In this document: positions 23,915 to 35,868 of the stretch, piece by piece | How positions within the stretch are numbered: position 1 is the stretch's first letter | Layout: each line of letters opens with the position of its first letter | Origin: Arabidopsis thaliana | Lineage: Eukaryota; Streptophyta; Magnoliopsida; Brassicales; Brassicaceae | Reading direction: 5' to 3' | Length of the DNA: 64,000 nucleotides | Assembly (NCBI RefSeq): GCF_000001735.4 | Contig: NC_003074.8 | Location: 17,367,261-17,431,260, forward strand | Translations under genes and position numbers: made by a program | The notes under the pieces: model-generated | The model's database searches: none | Seen by the model: the letters and a program-made list of their open reading frames with translations, nothing else | What the model was told of the DNA's origin: nothing

Positions 23915-25278
23915 AGATTATACGTAAAACTCGTGACTTTACCTCGGTCTTATCATTCATCAGAGTTTAAAAATAGTCACCGGCGATCTTTAATCGGAGA
24001 AATGTAGATTAAATAAACTTTAAGCTATAAGATTTTGCATTGTCAATGCAAACTAGAATATTGATATAATTAAATTCTTTAGACCAACAAAAACCACCAA
24101 TGAAGTAAGAGTAATGATCCAATAAAATGATGTCGTACCTGAAAGACTCAAAGCTTGGGATAAGAACAAGAAAGTGCAAGAAGATGAGAGAGAGAAGCAA
24201 GAGGATAAGTAAAGAGTCAACGTTGGAAAAGGCTTAGACAGGAAGACGACTAAGAAGACATCGTCTAGCTCATTTCAATGAAATTGAAAAGGAGAACCAA
24301 AAGGAGGCTGATGACATAGCCATGTGGAAAGGTAAAAAATAATGCGTACAAAGCAACGTTCTCTACCAAGAATACGTGGAACCACATCAGAGCTCTCTCT
24401 CCCACAGTTCCCTGGCGTCTGGTTCAATCATGGCAAACCTAAGTATTCGTTTTGTATTTGGCTTGCGGTGCAAGATAGACTATCAACCGGGGAGCATATG
24501 TTTTATATGGAACAGAAGAGCCTCAAGGCACTGTGTGTTATGTACGAACACTATGGAAACTCGGGATCATTTGTTCTTTTCATGCAATTATGTCTCGATA
24601 ATATGGGCTGCGGTAGCTAAGAAGTTAATGAAGTCCAGATACACGATGGAATGGTCACAAATTTTGGCTCACGTCTCCGATAAATCTTTCTACCGAGTGG
24701 ATGGTTTCCTAATCCGGTATGTAGTCCAAGCTACGGTACACATAGTTTGGAGAGAGAGAAATTGACGACGTCACGGAGAAACACCGAATTCCCCAACACA
24801 ACTGATAGGTTGGATAGATAAGCAAGTCCGAAACCAGCTCACCACCAATCGACGTACGGGAGATCGACAATACGAAAAGGGGACTGGTTCAAAACCAGAA
24901 ACTCACCATTTTCAATTCTACTTAAGAACATTTAAATCCAAATTTTTTCTCAGCTATTCCCTTTAATACACGTTGCACAAGTTGCAAAAAAGTTAACTTA
25001 GTTTATCTCTTTCACCTGAGTACATCAACGTTAATTAACGGTATCCCAGTCAAATGGGAGATCCCCCAGTCTTTGTATGCTTCTCTCAGTTTCTCCATGT
25101 CCAGATGCTCCATATCGATAATCGGGATATCCTTATCTTCGATCCGATCTAGACCCAGTTCAATGGATGTTTCTAGTCGGTTGGTTCGCTCATTAAATGA
25201 AAAGGCGAAACTCTGGTAGATACGGCTCTGGACTCGATGTTTCTGTTCTCTCTCTTAATTTTGTTAATAAAGGGTAAG
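23915..25278 (-). pseudogene. Broken 2-oxoglutarate dioxygenase copy, split by a LINE fragment
   Basis: Two pieces match the dioxygenase gene at 7253-8772. Bases 25008-25278 carry the 5' leader and the first part of exon 1. Bases 23915-24210 carry the end of exon 1 and the start of intron 1 (GAAAGACTCAAAGCTTGGGAT, complement of the coding strand). The stretch equal to 8400-8560 of the parent is missing. About 800 bp of LINE sequence separates the pieces. Exons 2 and 3, with the iron ligands, are absent. The start codon region reads CTCATTAAATG instead of a clean ATG context. It cannot make an enzyme. Confidence 0.85.
24211..25007 (+). mobile_element. LINE fragment, reverse transcriptase C-terminal zinc-finger region
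   Basis: The plus strand encodes a 129-residue frame (24376-24765) typical of the C-terminus of plant non-LTR reverse transcriptases: a zf-RVT motif with CVLC, ETRDHLFFSC and an IW pair, then IVWRERN. Upstream bases give related residues in broken frames (FSTKNTWNHIRAL). Most of the element (endonuclease, RT core) is missing. It sits inside the dioxygenase pseudogene. I did not find clean target duplications. Confidence 0.8.
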
Positions 25279-25283
25279 AGTAT

Positions 25284-27874
25284 TGTAACGACCGCGTCCC
25301 GCGTTCATAAAGAGGCCAGGTTGTTTTAGGAGAAAACTAGACCATGGTCAAGAAATGGACTAAAATACTTAGTCGGAAGAACGAGAAAGTTCAACCTGAA
25401 CCAGCTAGGTGAGCTGGACAAACTAGGATGAACTAGCTAGCTAAGCTAGGTGAGCTAAACCAGCTGGAAGACTAGCTAACTCAGCTAGGTGAGCTGACCA
25501 ACAGCTCGACTGAGCTCGGTGAGCTGATCAAGTACTGACCCAGCTGGTTGGTCCGGTCATCTGACACTCGAGTTGGTTGACTGTGGTAGCTCACGGGTGA
25601 AGAGATGTCTCGGCCAAAAGGTGTAAGGTCGAGCGGGTACCAACGAACGGTTGCATCACCAAAGGATACAAGGAACGGATGTGACCTTTCGAAAGAATGC
25701 AAGGAACGGATGTGACCTTTCGGAAGGGTGCCAAGAAGGGATGTGATGCTTTGAGAAGCATCCATTCGCCCCCTATATAAGGGAGGACGCCCAAGGCCTT
25801 TGGAATCATCTCACAACATTCAAAACACCACAAAACATTCTTAAAAGAGTCCCAACACATCCTGAAGTTGTTGGTCGGAAAGGGGGTGCGGCTCGGCGAG
25901 TATAACTCGACCGAACTGATGCGCATACTACCTCCCGGTCCAACGGTTCGATGGAGTGTAGAGGATGGAGAGGGTAGACCGTTCGTCTTAGAGACGAATC
26001 GGATCTGGTAGACCGATCGTCGGATCGGATCGGCCAGACCGATCGTCGGACGGATCGGATCGGCCAGACCGATCGTCGGACGGATCGGATCGGCCAGACG
26101 GTCAATTCCCTAACGTGTACCTTAACTAATAAGTTAGATCGTTACATACCTTGGCCAATATGCGGATTTGACTCCTTAGCCCATTTGTCGCCTTATTCCA
26201 TTTGTTTAACGATTCTAATCCGATCGTGTATTGATGGACCAATCTATATCGTTACTTAGCCATATAACCAACCAACCCCACTGATCTAAGTACAACGATA
26301 GAGATTGGGGATCGTACGATTCCCTTGTTTCACGATGGCCGAATTAAACTATTGGCTCATTGGTCCATCCGTTCTCCAGACGTACGTCCCTCCGGCTACA
26401 TGGTGAACGATTGAGCGCTCGGCTTATCGAACTATCCATGTTTCCGATCCGGTCGTTTAACACTACGACCGCCCACGGTTTACTAACCGTTTACCCGTCC
26501 GGTCCATGGTGGTCGATAAAGCTTTCGGCTTAATGATCCATCCATGCGGTCCGAACGATATCCTTATCACACCCAAGGGTCCGTGGATTCATCCATCGGA
26601 TCATCGTAGGCTAGCCCATGAAATCCTTCCTCCGTCGGCGTTAGGTTTGCTCACGGGTCCAACATCCGTTTTGTCCATCGGTTCCCACCGTGGACTTTCC
26701 CGTTGGTTATCCGTCGAGTCACCCTTTGGTCTTACCGATCTCCGATCGGTTTCACCATGGCTAAGGAGATAGATACATGAAGGCAGCCGCGATATTGATC
26801 CCATATGGTGAATCACGTTCCTTACCCATTCTTGGTGCTTTCTCCCTTTACCGGTAAGATTGCATCCATGGGCGACCCTTGGGTGTGTCCGGATGCACTT
26901 ATCCTTGTGCTTCCTCGAACACTTTTCTCGATCCATCCCATCCGACGATCAGTCTATCTGACCCTTCCGTCTGACGATCGGCCTGTCCCATCCGATCCGT
27001 CCGACGATTGGTCTGTGCGATCCAATCCGTCTGGCCGATCCGATCCGATCCGACGATCGGTCTACCAGATCTGATTCGTCTCTAAGACGAACGGTCTACC
27101 CTCTCCATCCTCTACACTCCATCGAACCGTTGGACCGGGAGGTAGTATGCGCATCAGTTCGGTCGAGTTATACTCGCCGAGCCGCACCCCTTTCCGACCA
27201 ACAACTTCAGGATGTGTTGGGACTCTTTTAAGAATGTTTTGTGGTGTTTTGAATGTTGTGAGATGATTCCAAAGGCCTTGGGCGTCCTCCCTTATATAGG
27301 GGGCGAATGGATGCTTCCCGAAGCATCACATCCCTTCCTGGCATCCTTCCGAAAGGTCACATCCGTTCCTTGCATCCTTCCGAAAGGTCACATCCGTTCT
27401 TTGTATCCTTTGGTGATGCAACTGTTCGTTGGTACCCGCTCGACCTTACACCTTTTGGCCGAGACACCTCTTCACCCGTGAGCTACCACAGTCAACTAGC
27501 TCGAGTGTCAGATGACCGGACCACCCAACTGGGTCAGTACTCGATCAGCTCACCGAGCTCAGTCGAGCTGTTGGTCAGCTCACCTAGCTGAGCTAGCTAG
27601 TCTTCCATCTGGTTTAGCTCACCTAGCTTAGCTAGCTAGTTCATCCTAGTTTGTCCAGCTCACCTAGCTGGTTCAGCTTGAACTTTCTCGTTCTTCCGAC
27701 TAAGTATTTTAGTCCATTTCTTGACCATGGTCTAGTTTTTTCCTAAAACAACCTGGCCTCTTTATGAACGCGGGACGCGGTCGTTACAAGTCTACCCCCT
27801 TAAACTGAATTCGTCCTCGAATTCGGCGTGTGTAAGATCTTGCTTACTCCCTAACTCGGGACACGGACGTTACA
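25284..27874. mobile_element. Palindromic LTR-retrotransposon relic with 5-bp target duplication
   Basis: The element starts TGTAACGACC and ends CGGACGTTACA. AGTAT flanks it on both sides (25279-25283 and 27875-27879), as expected for integrase-mediated LTR insertion. Inside are two inverted arms of about 0.83 kb (25289-26100 and 26940-27785) of high identity around a unique centre of about 0.84 kb. The segment 27786-27850 read on the minus strand (GAATTCGAGGACGAATTC, then GGGGGTAGAC) resembles the end of a Gypsy polyprotein gene just before a 3' LTR. No full protein is coded. I infer a rearranged Gypsy-type relic whose LTRs ended up head to head. Confidence 0.75.
26000..26102. repeat. 30-bp tandem repeat within the LTR relic arm
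   Basis: Three near-identical units built on CAGACCGATCGTCGGACGG and ATCGGATCGGC follow each other. The opposite arm (26960-27070) has the same units in inverted orientation with more changes, so the two arms have diverged mostly here. Confidence 0.75.
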
Positions 27875-27879
27875 AGTAT

Positions 27880-28719
27880 CTTCATTGCACAACTCTATTT
27901 TTTCCTTTATTTTATAGTAAAAATAGGTTATTTTTCTCCATTGTATGTCTTTAAAATAGAGTTACTTCAAAAATAGAGACAAAATCTAGAAATTACTCTA
28001 TATATAGAGTAAAAAAGAAAACTATTCTATATTTTTTCTATTTTAGAAGAAAATCTATTTTACAGACATGAAATAAAGCAAAATCAACAATATTTTCTGT
28101 AGCACAGAAAAAAAAATAAAGTTGAACATTGGAGATAATCGATGCATATATCCAACCATCATATTATATTTATATACCAAATGAAACGTTACTAAGATAG
28201 TCAATGCATGTATCCAACCATCACATGCCCAACTCAAGACCAACGTAGGTCCGCCCCTGCATGTGATTATGTTGCGTAATTTATGCATAGATTATATGTA
28301 TGGCACACATGCATTTGTTTGGACTTAAGTTTGCAGATCATCAATAATAATTTATTTTTTTCTCTAGAGGTTGTTCAATATACGAATTAGAAGGCTTCAT
28401 CATGTCTACATATAAAGAGAAATGGCGAGACAAAGTTTCACCCGAAGCTCGGTTAAAAAAAACTCTTTGTACTAAAACTAACACATCGTAAAAACATTTT
28501 TGTTATTTTAGTGACTTTTCAAGACTTTGGATTGTCATTTATCTTATGTGAGGTCTAATAGCCACCTAAGGTAAAGCTTTCCATCAACCAATTTTTTTAG
28601 ATAATCGCCGAAAATTCTCGATAAATAGATATATACTAGTGATGACTCCACTATGTGTGTATATTCATGGTTTAAAAATGAGAATATATATGTATAAATC
28701 CCAATTTAAATCTCACTAA
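27880..28719. other. Intergenic with a MITE-like remnant
   Basis: The sequence CTTCATTGCACAACTCTATT followed by ACTCTAT/ATAGAGT-rich sequence to about 28060 resembles a common Arabidopsis MITE type. The LTR relic inserted into its edge, since its target site AGTAT abuts it. The remainder is AT-rich and gene-free. Confidence 0.4.
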
Positions 28720-30186
28720 CTAGATCATAACCCGTGCTATACAGCACGGGCATTAATATTTTGTATAAATTAAATTGTATACTTTATTTGAATTACATAA
28801 GAAATAGTATAATATAAAAGTGATACTATAATATTTTTCAATGTTTTTACTATTTGGATATAATATTGCATTGGATTGACTTTGTTTAAAAATGTTATTT
28901 TTATAATAAATACAACATATGTAGTTTTAAGTAAATATGTAAAATTTGTATACAAATTGTTTTGGTAAGAAACATGTTTCCTTTGTATTAGAGGATCTAA
29001 TTTTTGGCCTAACTTAAAATTAGTCTGTGTATAGTATTTTGGTTATATTTGTGAACCTAATTGGGCCCTATATTAGATTATATTTGTATAGTATTTTGGT
29101 TATATTTGTGAACCTAATTGAGTCCTACATAAGATTATCTTTGATAGGGCTCACGAAAAAACGGACCCGATAACCAATCCAATATCCGAACAAAAAAACC
29201 GGGTTAGGGCGAGTTAGAATTTTAGGAAATTTCCTTACTGGGTAGAGTTTTAATACCCGTGGATATCCGATTGGTCCAAAAATTACCCGTTACGCAAAAA
29301 GGGTATTCAAAAACCCAAACATTAATTTAATATCCAAAATATTAATTATCTTTAATCGTAATATAATCTAATTATCTAAGATTATAATTATAAATCTAAA
29401 TATGTCAATTAATTAATTTTGGACCTAAATATCCAAAACAACTAAACTATTCAAAAATTATTTATTATGTTTGTCAAAATTTAGTAAAATATATTCAAAT
29501 ATAATTAAATTTATTAAAACTTAACAAATTTAAAAGTTTTTTTTGTTTGGAGACCCGCTATCTACATACAAAATACCCGTTTCTATTTTTTTAGGAATTT
29601 TTAGGGCCTAAAACTTTTTATCCAAACTGATCCAAACCCAAATGGACCCGACCCGAACCAGAACCAAATATTTAGAATTATTCTATTGGGTAGTAAATCA
29701 TATACCCATTAATCCCAAACCCGAACGGGTTCTACCCGAACTCGAATGGGTTACTCATATAAATATGAGAAGTGAACTATAATAATTAATAAAAATTAAT
29801 ATGATAATTTAGATATCAAATCTAATTTGTTGATTTTAATTGGTTACTTTTTTGGAAATTAATAATGTATTTCGTTTTTTAATTTAATTTAATTAATTAA
29901 ATTAGTTTTTGACTTTTTAATTTTTAAAGAGATGAATTAATTTACTCTTTAAAATTTTAATTTTAATGGCATACCTATGTAATTACTTACAAAATATAAG
30001 GTTACATTTAAAATGTACTTCCCAAATAATATAGTAGGATTTATGTTGTTTAGAAGTCATTTCATTAAATGCTTCTCTTTGATATTTTATTTCACCATCA
30101 AAAGGTTTTAAACAAATACATATGTAATTTACAATTTATATTTCAAAAACAAATTATTAAGCCCACGCATTGCGTGAGTTTCCTAG
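28720..30186. mobile_element. Helitron sequences with two outward-facing 3' ends
   Basis: At the left edge the minus strand ends in hairpin CCCGTGCTGTATAGCACGGG followed 8 bp later by CTAG and a host T, which is a Helitron 3' end. At the right edge the plus strand ends in hairpin CCCACGCATTGCGTGAG then TTTCCTAG and a host T, which is another 3' end. The flanking hairpins differ, so these are two families lying tail-outward, each probably truncated. No helicase frame is present. Between 29020 and 29130 a segment of about 60 bp is repeated in tandem. Confidence 0.65.
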
Positions 30187-30280
30187 TGACAATAATACAA
30201 ACAACAAAAATGAATGTTTTTTAGGAATATATCCCATGAAAATACAAATAAAACATATGGAACAAATATATAATAAAACA

Positions 30281-32767
30281 TCTATACTATTAATTGGGAA
30301 TCATTGAAAACTAAACATATTACAAAGAATGCCATTAGAATTTTTGAATTCTAAGAATAAATGAATGGTTTCGTAGAAGGGTAAAATGAACATTTAGTAT
30401 TACAAAACGCGCGGATCCTCGGTATATAGATCGGGTCTAGACTGGATAGCACGCGGATGTTACGAATCATTTAATTTTGGTTGCGTAATAACCCAATTGG
30501 GCTTATTGGGCTTAACCAATTAGGGCATTTATGATGCATTTGAATTTAAGCTTGATATCTGCACTGATTAAAACTTATTACAGATTTGGTTCAGTTACAT
30601 TAAAAAATATTTCCATAACAAACAAATATTCTATAACAATATGACAAAACGGATATTTATATACCAACCTAATTCCATATTTTCCGTTGATTAAAACATA
30701 ACTTCTCTCCTTATATTCCTTATATTCAATTTTCAGTTAATGTATTTCTATAACAAACAAAGCTATAAATTTGAATTAGAAAAAGCATAATTCAAAATTT
30801 ATCCTACACCAAACTAATCCCATATATTCCGATGATTATGGAAAACTTATCTTTTTATATTTCAAAAAAAAAAATCAATTATATTCATACTGGAACAAAT
30901 CAAGCATATTCCATATTAATCCTAATTCAAAAATCTTCTCTTTGGTGTTAATTTTCTAAACCCTAAAACAATCTAGCCGACCATTTTAACTATAAATATA
31001 GATGCATAATTCCATTGAAGATACACACAAAAATTTTCACCACGAAAAATTGCTATTGGTACTCCTTATAATAAAATGGCTGCAAATCTTGGCAACAATG
31101 GAGATGATTATGGCGTTTACATTTGTATGTATAGATTCGATTTTCACTAGATCTTTTACTCTTTACAGTCTTACAATAATCATTAACAGATCCTATTATT
31201 AATACGACTTTATTCTTTTCTATATAGGGTGCTTTGATTCATGCTAATATTTTGATTCATGCTAATATTAAGAAACATCAAGTGAACAAGCTTTAAAGAT
31301 TCATCAGATCTGAGAGTGTAGAATTATGGAAAATTTTACACTTACATGGGGTAAAAATAACTAAAAAACACACACCAACCAACAAAAAAAGGCACATCAA
31401 CAGCTTTCTTCTTGGTCATAGCATCCATAGATGAAGAAAAGGTTTTCATCTCTTACTATATCTTATAAATCCTTCGTTCTTGGTCTTTGATTTTGGCGTC
31501 TCTCTTCATCGGAGATTAGAAGAGAAACCACATCAAGAAAATAAATAAGAGATAATGTCTGATGAGCATTCTGTGAAAGAGAAACGAAAACGATGACTTG
31601 ATGAGGGTGAAGTTGGAGAGAGAATAAAAAGAAAGTTGCTTCCTTTCAGTTTTGTTTTTCTAATTCACTCATTTATTCATTTTTCTATGTGTCACAAAGT
31701 ATTAAAGTGTTCTATTTTATACTTTCGATTGGTATCATATTTCATTTTTTCATGGTGCGTCGTTATGTACAATTTTGTCAAACAAATATCAATGCACCGA
31801 AAAACAAAGTATCTACAATTAGCGTGGACGATGTTTAAGTGTCATATTAGGACTAAGATCAAACGTTACATAATATTACTAAATAATCTTAAATGCATGG
31901 TCTAAGTCTAAACTAAAGCTCATAATTCATTTCAGTGTGATTTACTATGTTTTGTGGTTTACCTGTCAATTCTCTCCGATTTGTTTTCATTAGTAAATTT
32001 CCAAATGAGGCACATCGATATAATTAATCCATTGAAAATTTGGAATGTCAATCCTTTAGTAATATACTAAATTGTTTTGGCAAGAAACTTAAATTTGGAG
32101 AGTGCATATATGATACCAAAGATTTTGCTGATTTTATGAATATATTTTTAGCCAAACATGGGTTTTAAAAAAAATATTTGCAATAAGACAAGAATTGTTC
32201 TAAACACAATTAGCTGTCCAAAAAAGAATCAGTAATATACTTAATACAAAATAAAATCGAATAGAGAAAATGTGTTAAAGAATCTTGCAAATTGGGTCTG
32301 TATGTATTTCAGCCTAAACAAAGTTTATATCTAATTCAGTTATTGGCCAGTAGTCAGTAGATTAAAATTTTAGAATGTTTTTTATCCATTACCAAATATA
32401 AGTTTGTAAACAATAATGTTGCATTACTAAAAAAAAATGTTGCACATCTTAAAATCAAATATCTAAGAATAACAAAATTTCTATTATAGGCCTTAACTTT
32501 ACAACTGTAAAATGGTGTAAATAAAACATTAAATCTATTCAAATTTTATAACTAATCAAACTGAATTTTTTTTGCACCATTGTTTATGTTAAACACATAA
32601 TATAACAATTAATTTTCTAATATCTATACTATTATGATATATCTCATTCACTACAAACCAAAAAAATAAATAAATTAAATACTACTTTAGAAAAAACTAA
32701 ATTGAATATAAATTTAATACACCATATTTTTAAAAATATGAAATCCTGCACGTATGTGCGGGTCTAA
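30281..32767 (+). mobile_element. Non-autonomous Helitron
   Basis: The 5' end TCTATACTATTAATTGGG follows a host A. The 3' end has hairpin CCTGCACGTATGTGCGGG then TCTAA before a host T, matching the A/T insertion rule and the CTRR ending. The length is 2487 bp with no RepHel protein, so it depends on other elements. A second 5'-like terminus (TCTATACTATTATGATAT) lies at 32623, so the same 3' end could instead belong to a 145-bp mini-Helitron. Open frames inside (31002, 31636) show no domain. Confidence 0.65.
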
Positions 32768-32863
32768 TTAAAGCGCGAATGACATTTGTAGCGGATAAAA
32801 CAGAACAAGTAGTTCACGTGATTTTCCCGAAGGAAGCCCCTATGGAGAAGCTGAGTTTCCATC

Positions 32864-34306
32864 TCACTCTGTATCGTGATAGTAGGAACGAATCGCATAA
32901 GCGGCTTGCGTCATGGTAAGAAGAATAACGAAAACAACAGCAAAGGATGACAGAGCAGTCCATGGTGACTCAAAGTGCGTGTGCCTAAAGCCAGCCCATA
33001 CTCCATTGTACGTTTTGGAGGTGTACTCGTTAACTCCCTCAAACACATTCCGTAAGTAACTTCTACGTGTGTCAAATACAACATCTTTACATATAGTTTT
33101 GAAAAACTGTGATACCTCATTCTCGTTGCCAAAGTAGTTCTCTATGATCCGCTTGTCGTTGTTCAAGAAAGTAGCATCTTCCTGATCGTTTAGAAGACAT
33201 CCCATGAAAACCACGTAGCTTGTTATGTCGTTGGTACTCTCTGTGTAAAACTGTTCAAAGGCAACACAGTTGAGGAAGATTGAGCTGATGAAACCATCCA
33301 ATCTTAACAGTGGTATCTGAAGCTTGTTCTTCTTTAATTTTATATCTAATATTGATTCAGCATCACTCCTTAACCTGAACTTTATCCCTTGGAGGCGAAG
33401 TCTTTTGGCCGACAGTATCAACGGAAATGTAGACTCTGACGATGATACTTCTCCGGATTTACCCTTAGAGTGTTGAAATTTCGAGGATGGTGTTGTTTCT
33501 GATTCACCCATAGATCTCATGCTAGGTATGAAGGTCTTACGGTTGAGGTCAAGAAGATGTTTAGCCCCGCGGTCTCTGTGTTTCGCCCAATATGTATCTG
33601 GTTTATCTATTGAGAGGTTGAAGAAGCTAAACGCCATCCTGTTTAGATCACCAGGTGACCCTATTCCTGATTTATCAAATATAGTTCGAAGAACAAAGAA
33701 AGGGACCTGATTTTCCAAGAGGAGAAGATCACTCTGAATAGATGCCAAAATCCAGGGGATCGTGAAGATTGGATCCTTATTCATATCCAAATCTATCTTT
33801 CTTGACACGATAAGTAACAACATGAGAATGAAGCACCCATCCAAAATCATCATAGACACCAGTTCTGATTTTTCTATCCTAAGTTCCTCAGAATAAGAAG
33901 CTCTTATCTTGTGTTGCAAAGCACCTACTGCCGCATACAAGACGTTTTCGTCCATTCCTTTCTTTGTTGCCCTGTCTACGAAAAGCTCCAGAAACCGAAA
34001 CTTGTGCTGCTGAATCATTTGGAGGTGATTTTCTCCGTAATGATAAGGACCAATGGAAACAACTTTGGGCTTATAGGCTTTAGGATTCACCTCTGCGAGG
34101 CTATCAGGGATTCTGAAGATGCAGCAGGACGCCTTACCAGCTGATTCCAAAAGAATCAGTGGTTTCCCCGATGACTGTAAGTTGCGTTTGATATGAGATA
34201 CAACACTTCTTTCACTACGTTGTCGTAATGGAGAAAGAGGACCTTCGTCGATAATACTAATAGCTATATCGGAAAGTGATGACGTTGATCTCGTCTCATC
34301 CTCCAT
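32864..34306 (-). CDS. DUF247 (UPF0481) protein, membrane-anchored
   Basis: An intact 480-aa frame with the DUF247 blocks LLESAGKASCCIFRIP, PKVVSIGPYHYG, MMILDGCFILM, SDLLLLENQVPFFVL, LSAKRLRLQGIKFRL and FISSIFLNCVAFEQF. The conserved WAGFRHTHFESPW stretch is followed by a C-terminal hydrophobic anchor (LSSFAVVFVILLTMTQA). The N-terminus differs from the other two copies (SLSDIAISIIDEGPLSPLR). A 5' leader intron is inferred on the minus strand from the donor GTAAGATTTC near 34430 to the acceptor ATCCAG near 34335, as in the paralogues. The gene stops about 100 bp from the Helitron 3' end at 32767. Matches my memory of At3g47250. Confidence 0.94.
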   Translation of the reverse strand: MEDETRSTSSLSDIAISIIDEGPLSPLRQRSERSVVSHIKRNLQSSGKPLILLESAGKASCCIFRIPDSLAEVNPKAYKPKVVSIGPYHYGENHLQMIQQHKFRFLELFVDRATKKGMDENVLYAAVGALQHKIRASYSEELRIEKSELVSMMILDGCFILMLLLIVSRKIDLDMNKDPIFTIPWILASIQSDLLLLENQVPFFVLRTIFDKSGIGSPGDLNRMAFSFFNLSIDKPDTYWAKHRDRGAKHLLDLNRKTFIPSMRSMGESETTPSSKFQHSKGKSGEVSSSESTFPLILSAKRLRLQGIKFRLRSDAESILDIKLKKNKLQIPLLRLDGFISSIFLNCVAFEQFYTESTNDITSYVVFMGCLLNDQEDATFLNNDKRIIENYFGNENEVSQFFKTICKDVVFDTRRSYLRNVFEGVNEYTSKTYNGVWAGFRHTHFESPWTALSSFAVVFVILLTMTQAAYAIRSYYHDTE

Positions 34307-34741
34307 AATTCAACCCCACTTGGATCCTGTTTTCCTGGATTCAGATCATCTATATTTGATTATCAAATTTCAAATTCAATTCAAATTCAATAAAAGAGTT
34401 TGGTTGGAGAACCGTTGATGAAATCTTACCAAGGGCGGGAGTAGTTGTACCGTGCGTTCTGCGCTCTTATCTTCATTCCTGCTGTAGTATCTTTAAGTCT
34501 TTTGTTTACGTTTTTTTTGCTTTTTTCTTTTTCAGAAGTCTTTTGTTTTTGTTTTATTCTTGACTCTTGCGAGGAAGGTAATTATAATTTGTAAGCGACT
34601 AGTCAGTCTCGTCGGCCCACCACTGGTCCATTCAAGTGGGGATCAAATCCATTCACGCCAGAGAAGACGCATTTTTGGTAGAATTGTCAAAATATGTAAA
34701 CCAACACAATACACTAATGTTGCTGTCAAAGAAGAAAACAA

Positions 34742-35299
34742 CTAGATTTTAACCCGCGGTACACCGCGGAAACAATTTATTTTTTAAAGTTAATATACAT
34801 AAAAGTTTGCAAATTGTATCTATCTATAAAATATTTTTATTTTGTAGTTTACAACTGTTATTAAGTAACATCCTGCCAAACCCGTCCCGCCCACCCGTCC
34901 CGTAAAAAAATCATTTATTTTATTAATGTTAATCTTATTTATGATATGTTTATGAATTATTGTCTAAATATTTTGTAATTTTGTAGTAATTAAACGTTAT
35001 CAAATATCTCTGCGGTTTGATGATTATAATCGAATTGTTATAGTCATGGAGAAAATCAATATCAAAAATGATAATTTTGAAGTAATTAAATGATAGTAAA
35101 TATTTTGGAAGTTTTATTTTAATAACTAATGTGGAGAGATTTAGGGAAGATTGTTAAATGTCAAATATTTATTTCGAAGATGTTTTTTTTAATTATCAAA
35201 AACAAACATTAAAATTCAGTGGCAGTCATTGTAAATAAGTCCCAACTACAGGATTTATTTCACAAAATAACTGCAAAAATGTATATATAGATGTCAAAA
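34742..35299 (-). mobile_element. Helitron 3' end (minus strand), truncated or interrupted
   Basis: Read on the minus strand, the hairpin CCGCGGTGTACCGCGG leads into TTAAAATCTAG and a host T at 34741. This is a Helitron 3' terminus. The body extends rightward, but the large Mutator element starts at 35309, and no matching 5' end was recognised beyond it. Confidence 0.65.
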
Positions 35300-35508
35300 A
35301 AAAAACAAGGGAGATTTGCAAAACTACACTTATTCTAATAACCTTTTGTAAAAGTGTCTTTTTCTGAAGGCCATTTTTAAAACTACCTCTTCTAATATGC
35401 CAAATGACTGTCTTACCCTCTGAATGATTAGGTTTCACGTTGGTTTCCTCTCCGATTTTCCTCTTCTTCATTTTGGCACAAACTTCTTCGTTTTCCTCTT
35501 TGATTTTC

Positions 35509-35690
35509 CTCTCCGATTTCACTCAAAATCGCCGGCGAATTTCCTCTCCGATTTCACTCAAAATCACCGACGAATTCCCTCTCCGATTTCACTCAAAATC
35601 GCCAACGAATTTCCTCTCCGATTTCACTCAAAATCGCCGACGAATTTTTTTTCTGAGAAACCCCAAAATCGCCGACAAATTTCCTCTCCG
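35509..35690 (+). repeat. 36-bp tandem repeat in the Ulp1-like gene leader
   Basis: About five copies of CTCTCCGATTTCACTCAAAA plus TCGCCGACGAATT follow one another. They lie upstream of the Ulp1-like ATG at 35869. The open frame they produce is repeat-driven and not a gene. A 15-bp repeat (TTTTATAATCGATTT type, about five copies) follows at 35776-35838. Confidence 0.8.
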
Positions 35691-35868
35691 ATAAACCTGT
35701 TCTTCGCTGAAGGATTCAGATCATTTCTCTACGACGCAAACAATCCCCAGAGATATCGATAGATCCGACGGTAACCGTTTTTATAATCGATTTTATAATC
35801 GATTTTATAGTCGATTTTATAGTCAATTTTATAGTAGATCTGACGCTGTTTCATAACATGTTTTGCAG

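Noticed and set aside
24376-24765. 129-codon frame as a host gene
   Set aside because: The CVLC...HLFFSC zinc-finger pattern is that of LINE reverse transcriptase C-termini, and the surrounding frames are broken.
25481-27591. Mirror-image open frames on both strands
   Set aside because: They are products of the inverted arms of the LTR relic; the peptides are near duplicates from opposite strands and have no domain.
35300-35308. AAAAAACAA as firm proof of the Mutator element ends
   Set aside because: The 9-bp match is A-rich and could be chance, so I treat the ends as candidates only.
35424-35762. Open frames of SPISLKI/FTQNRRR-like repeats as a small protein
   Set aside because: They arise from a 36-bp tandem repeat in the leader of the Ulp1-like gene.
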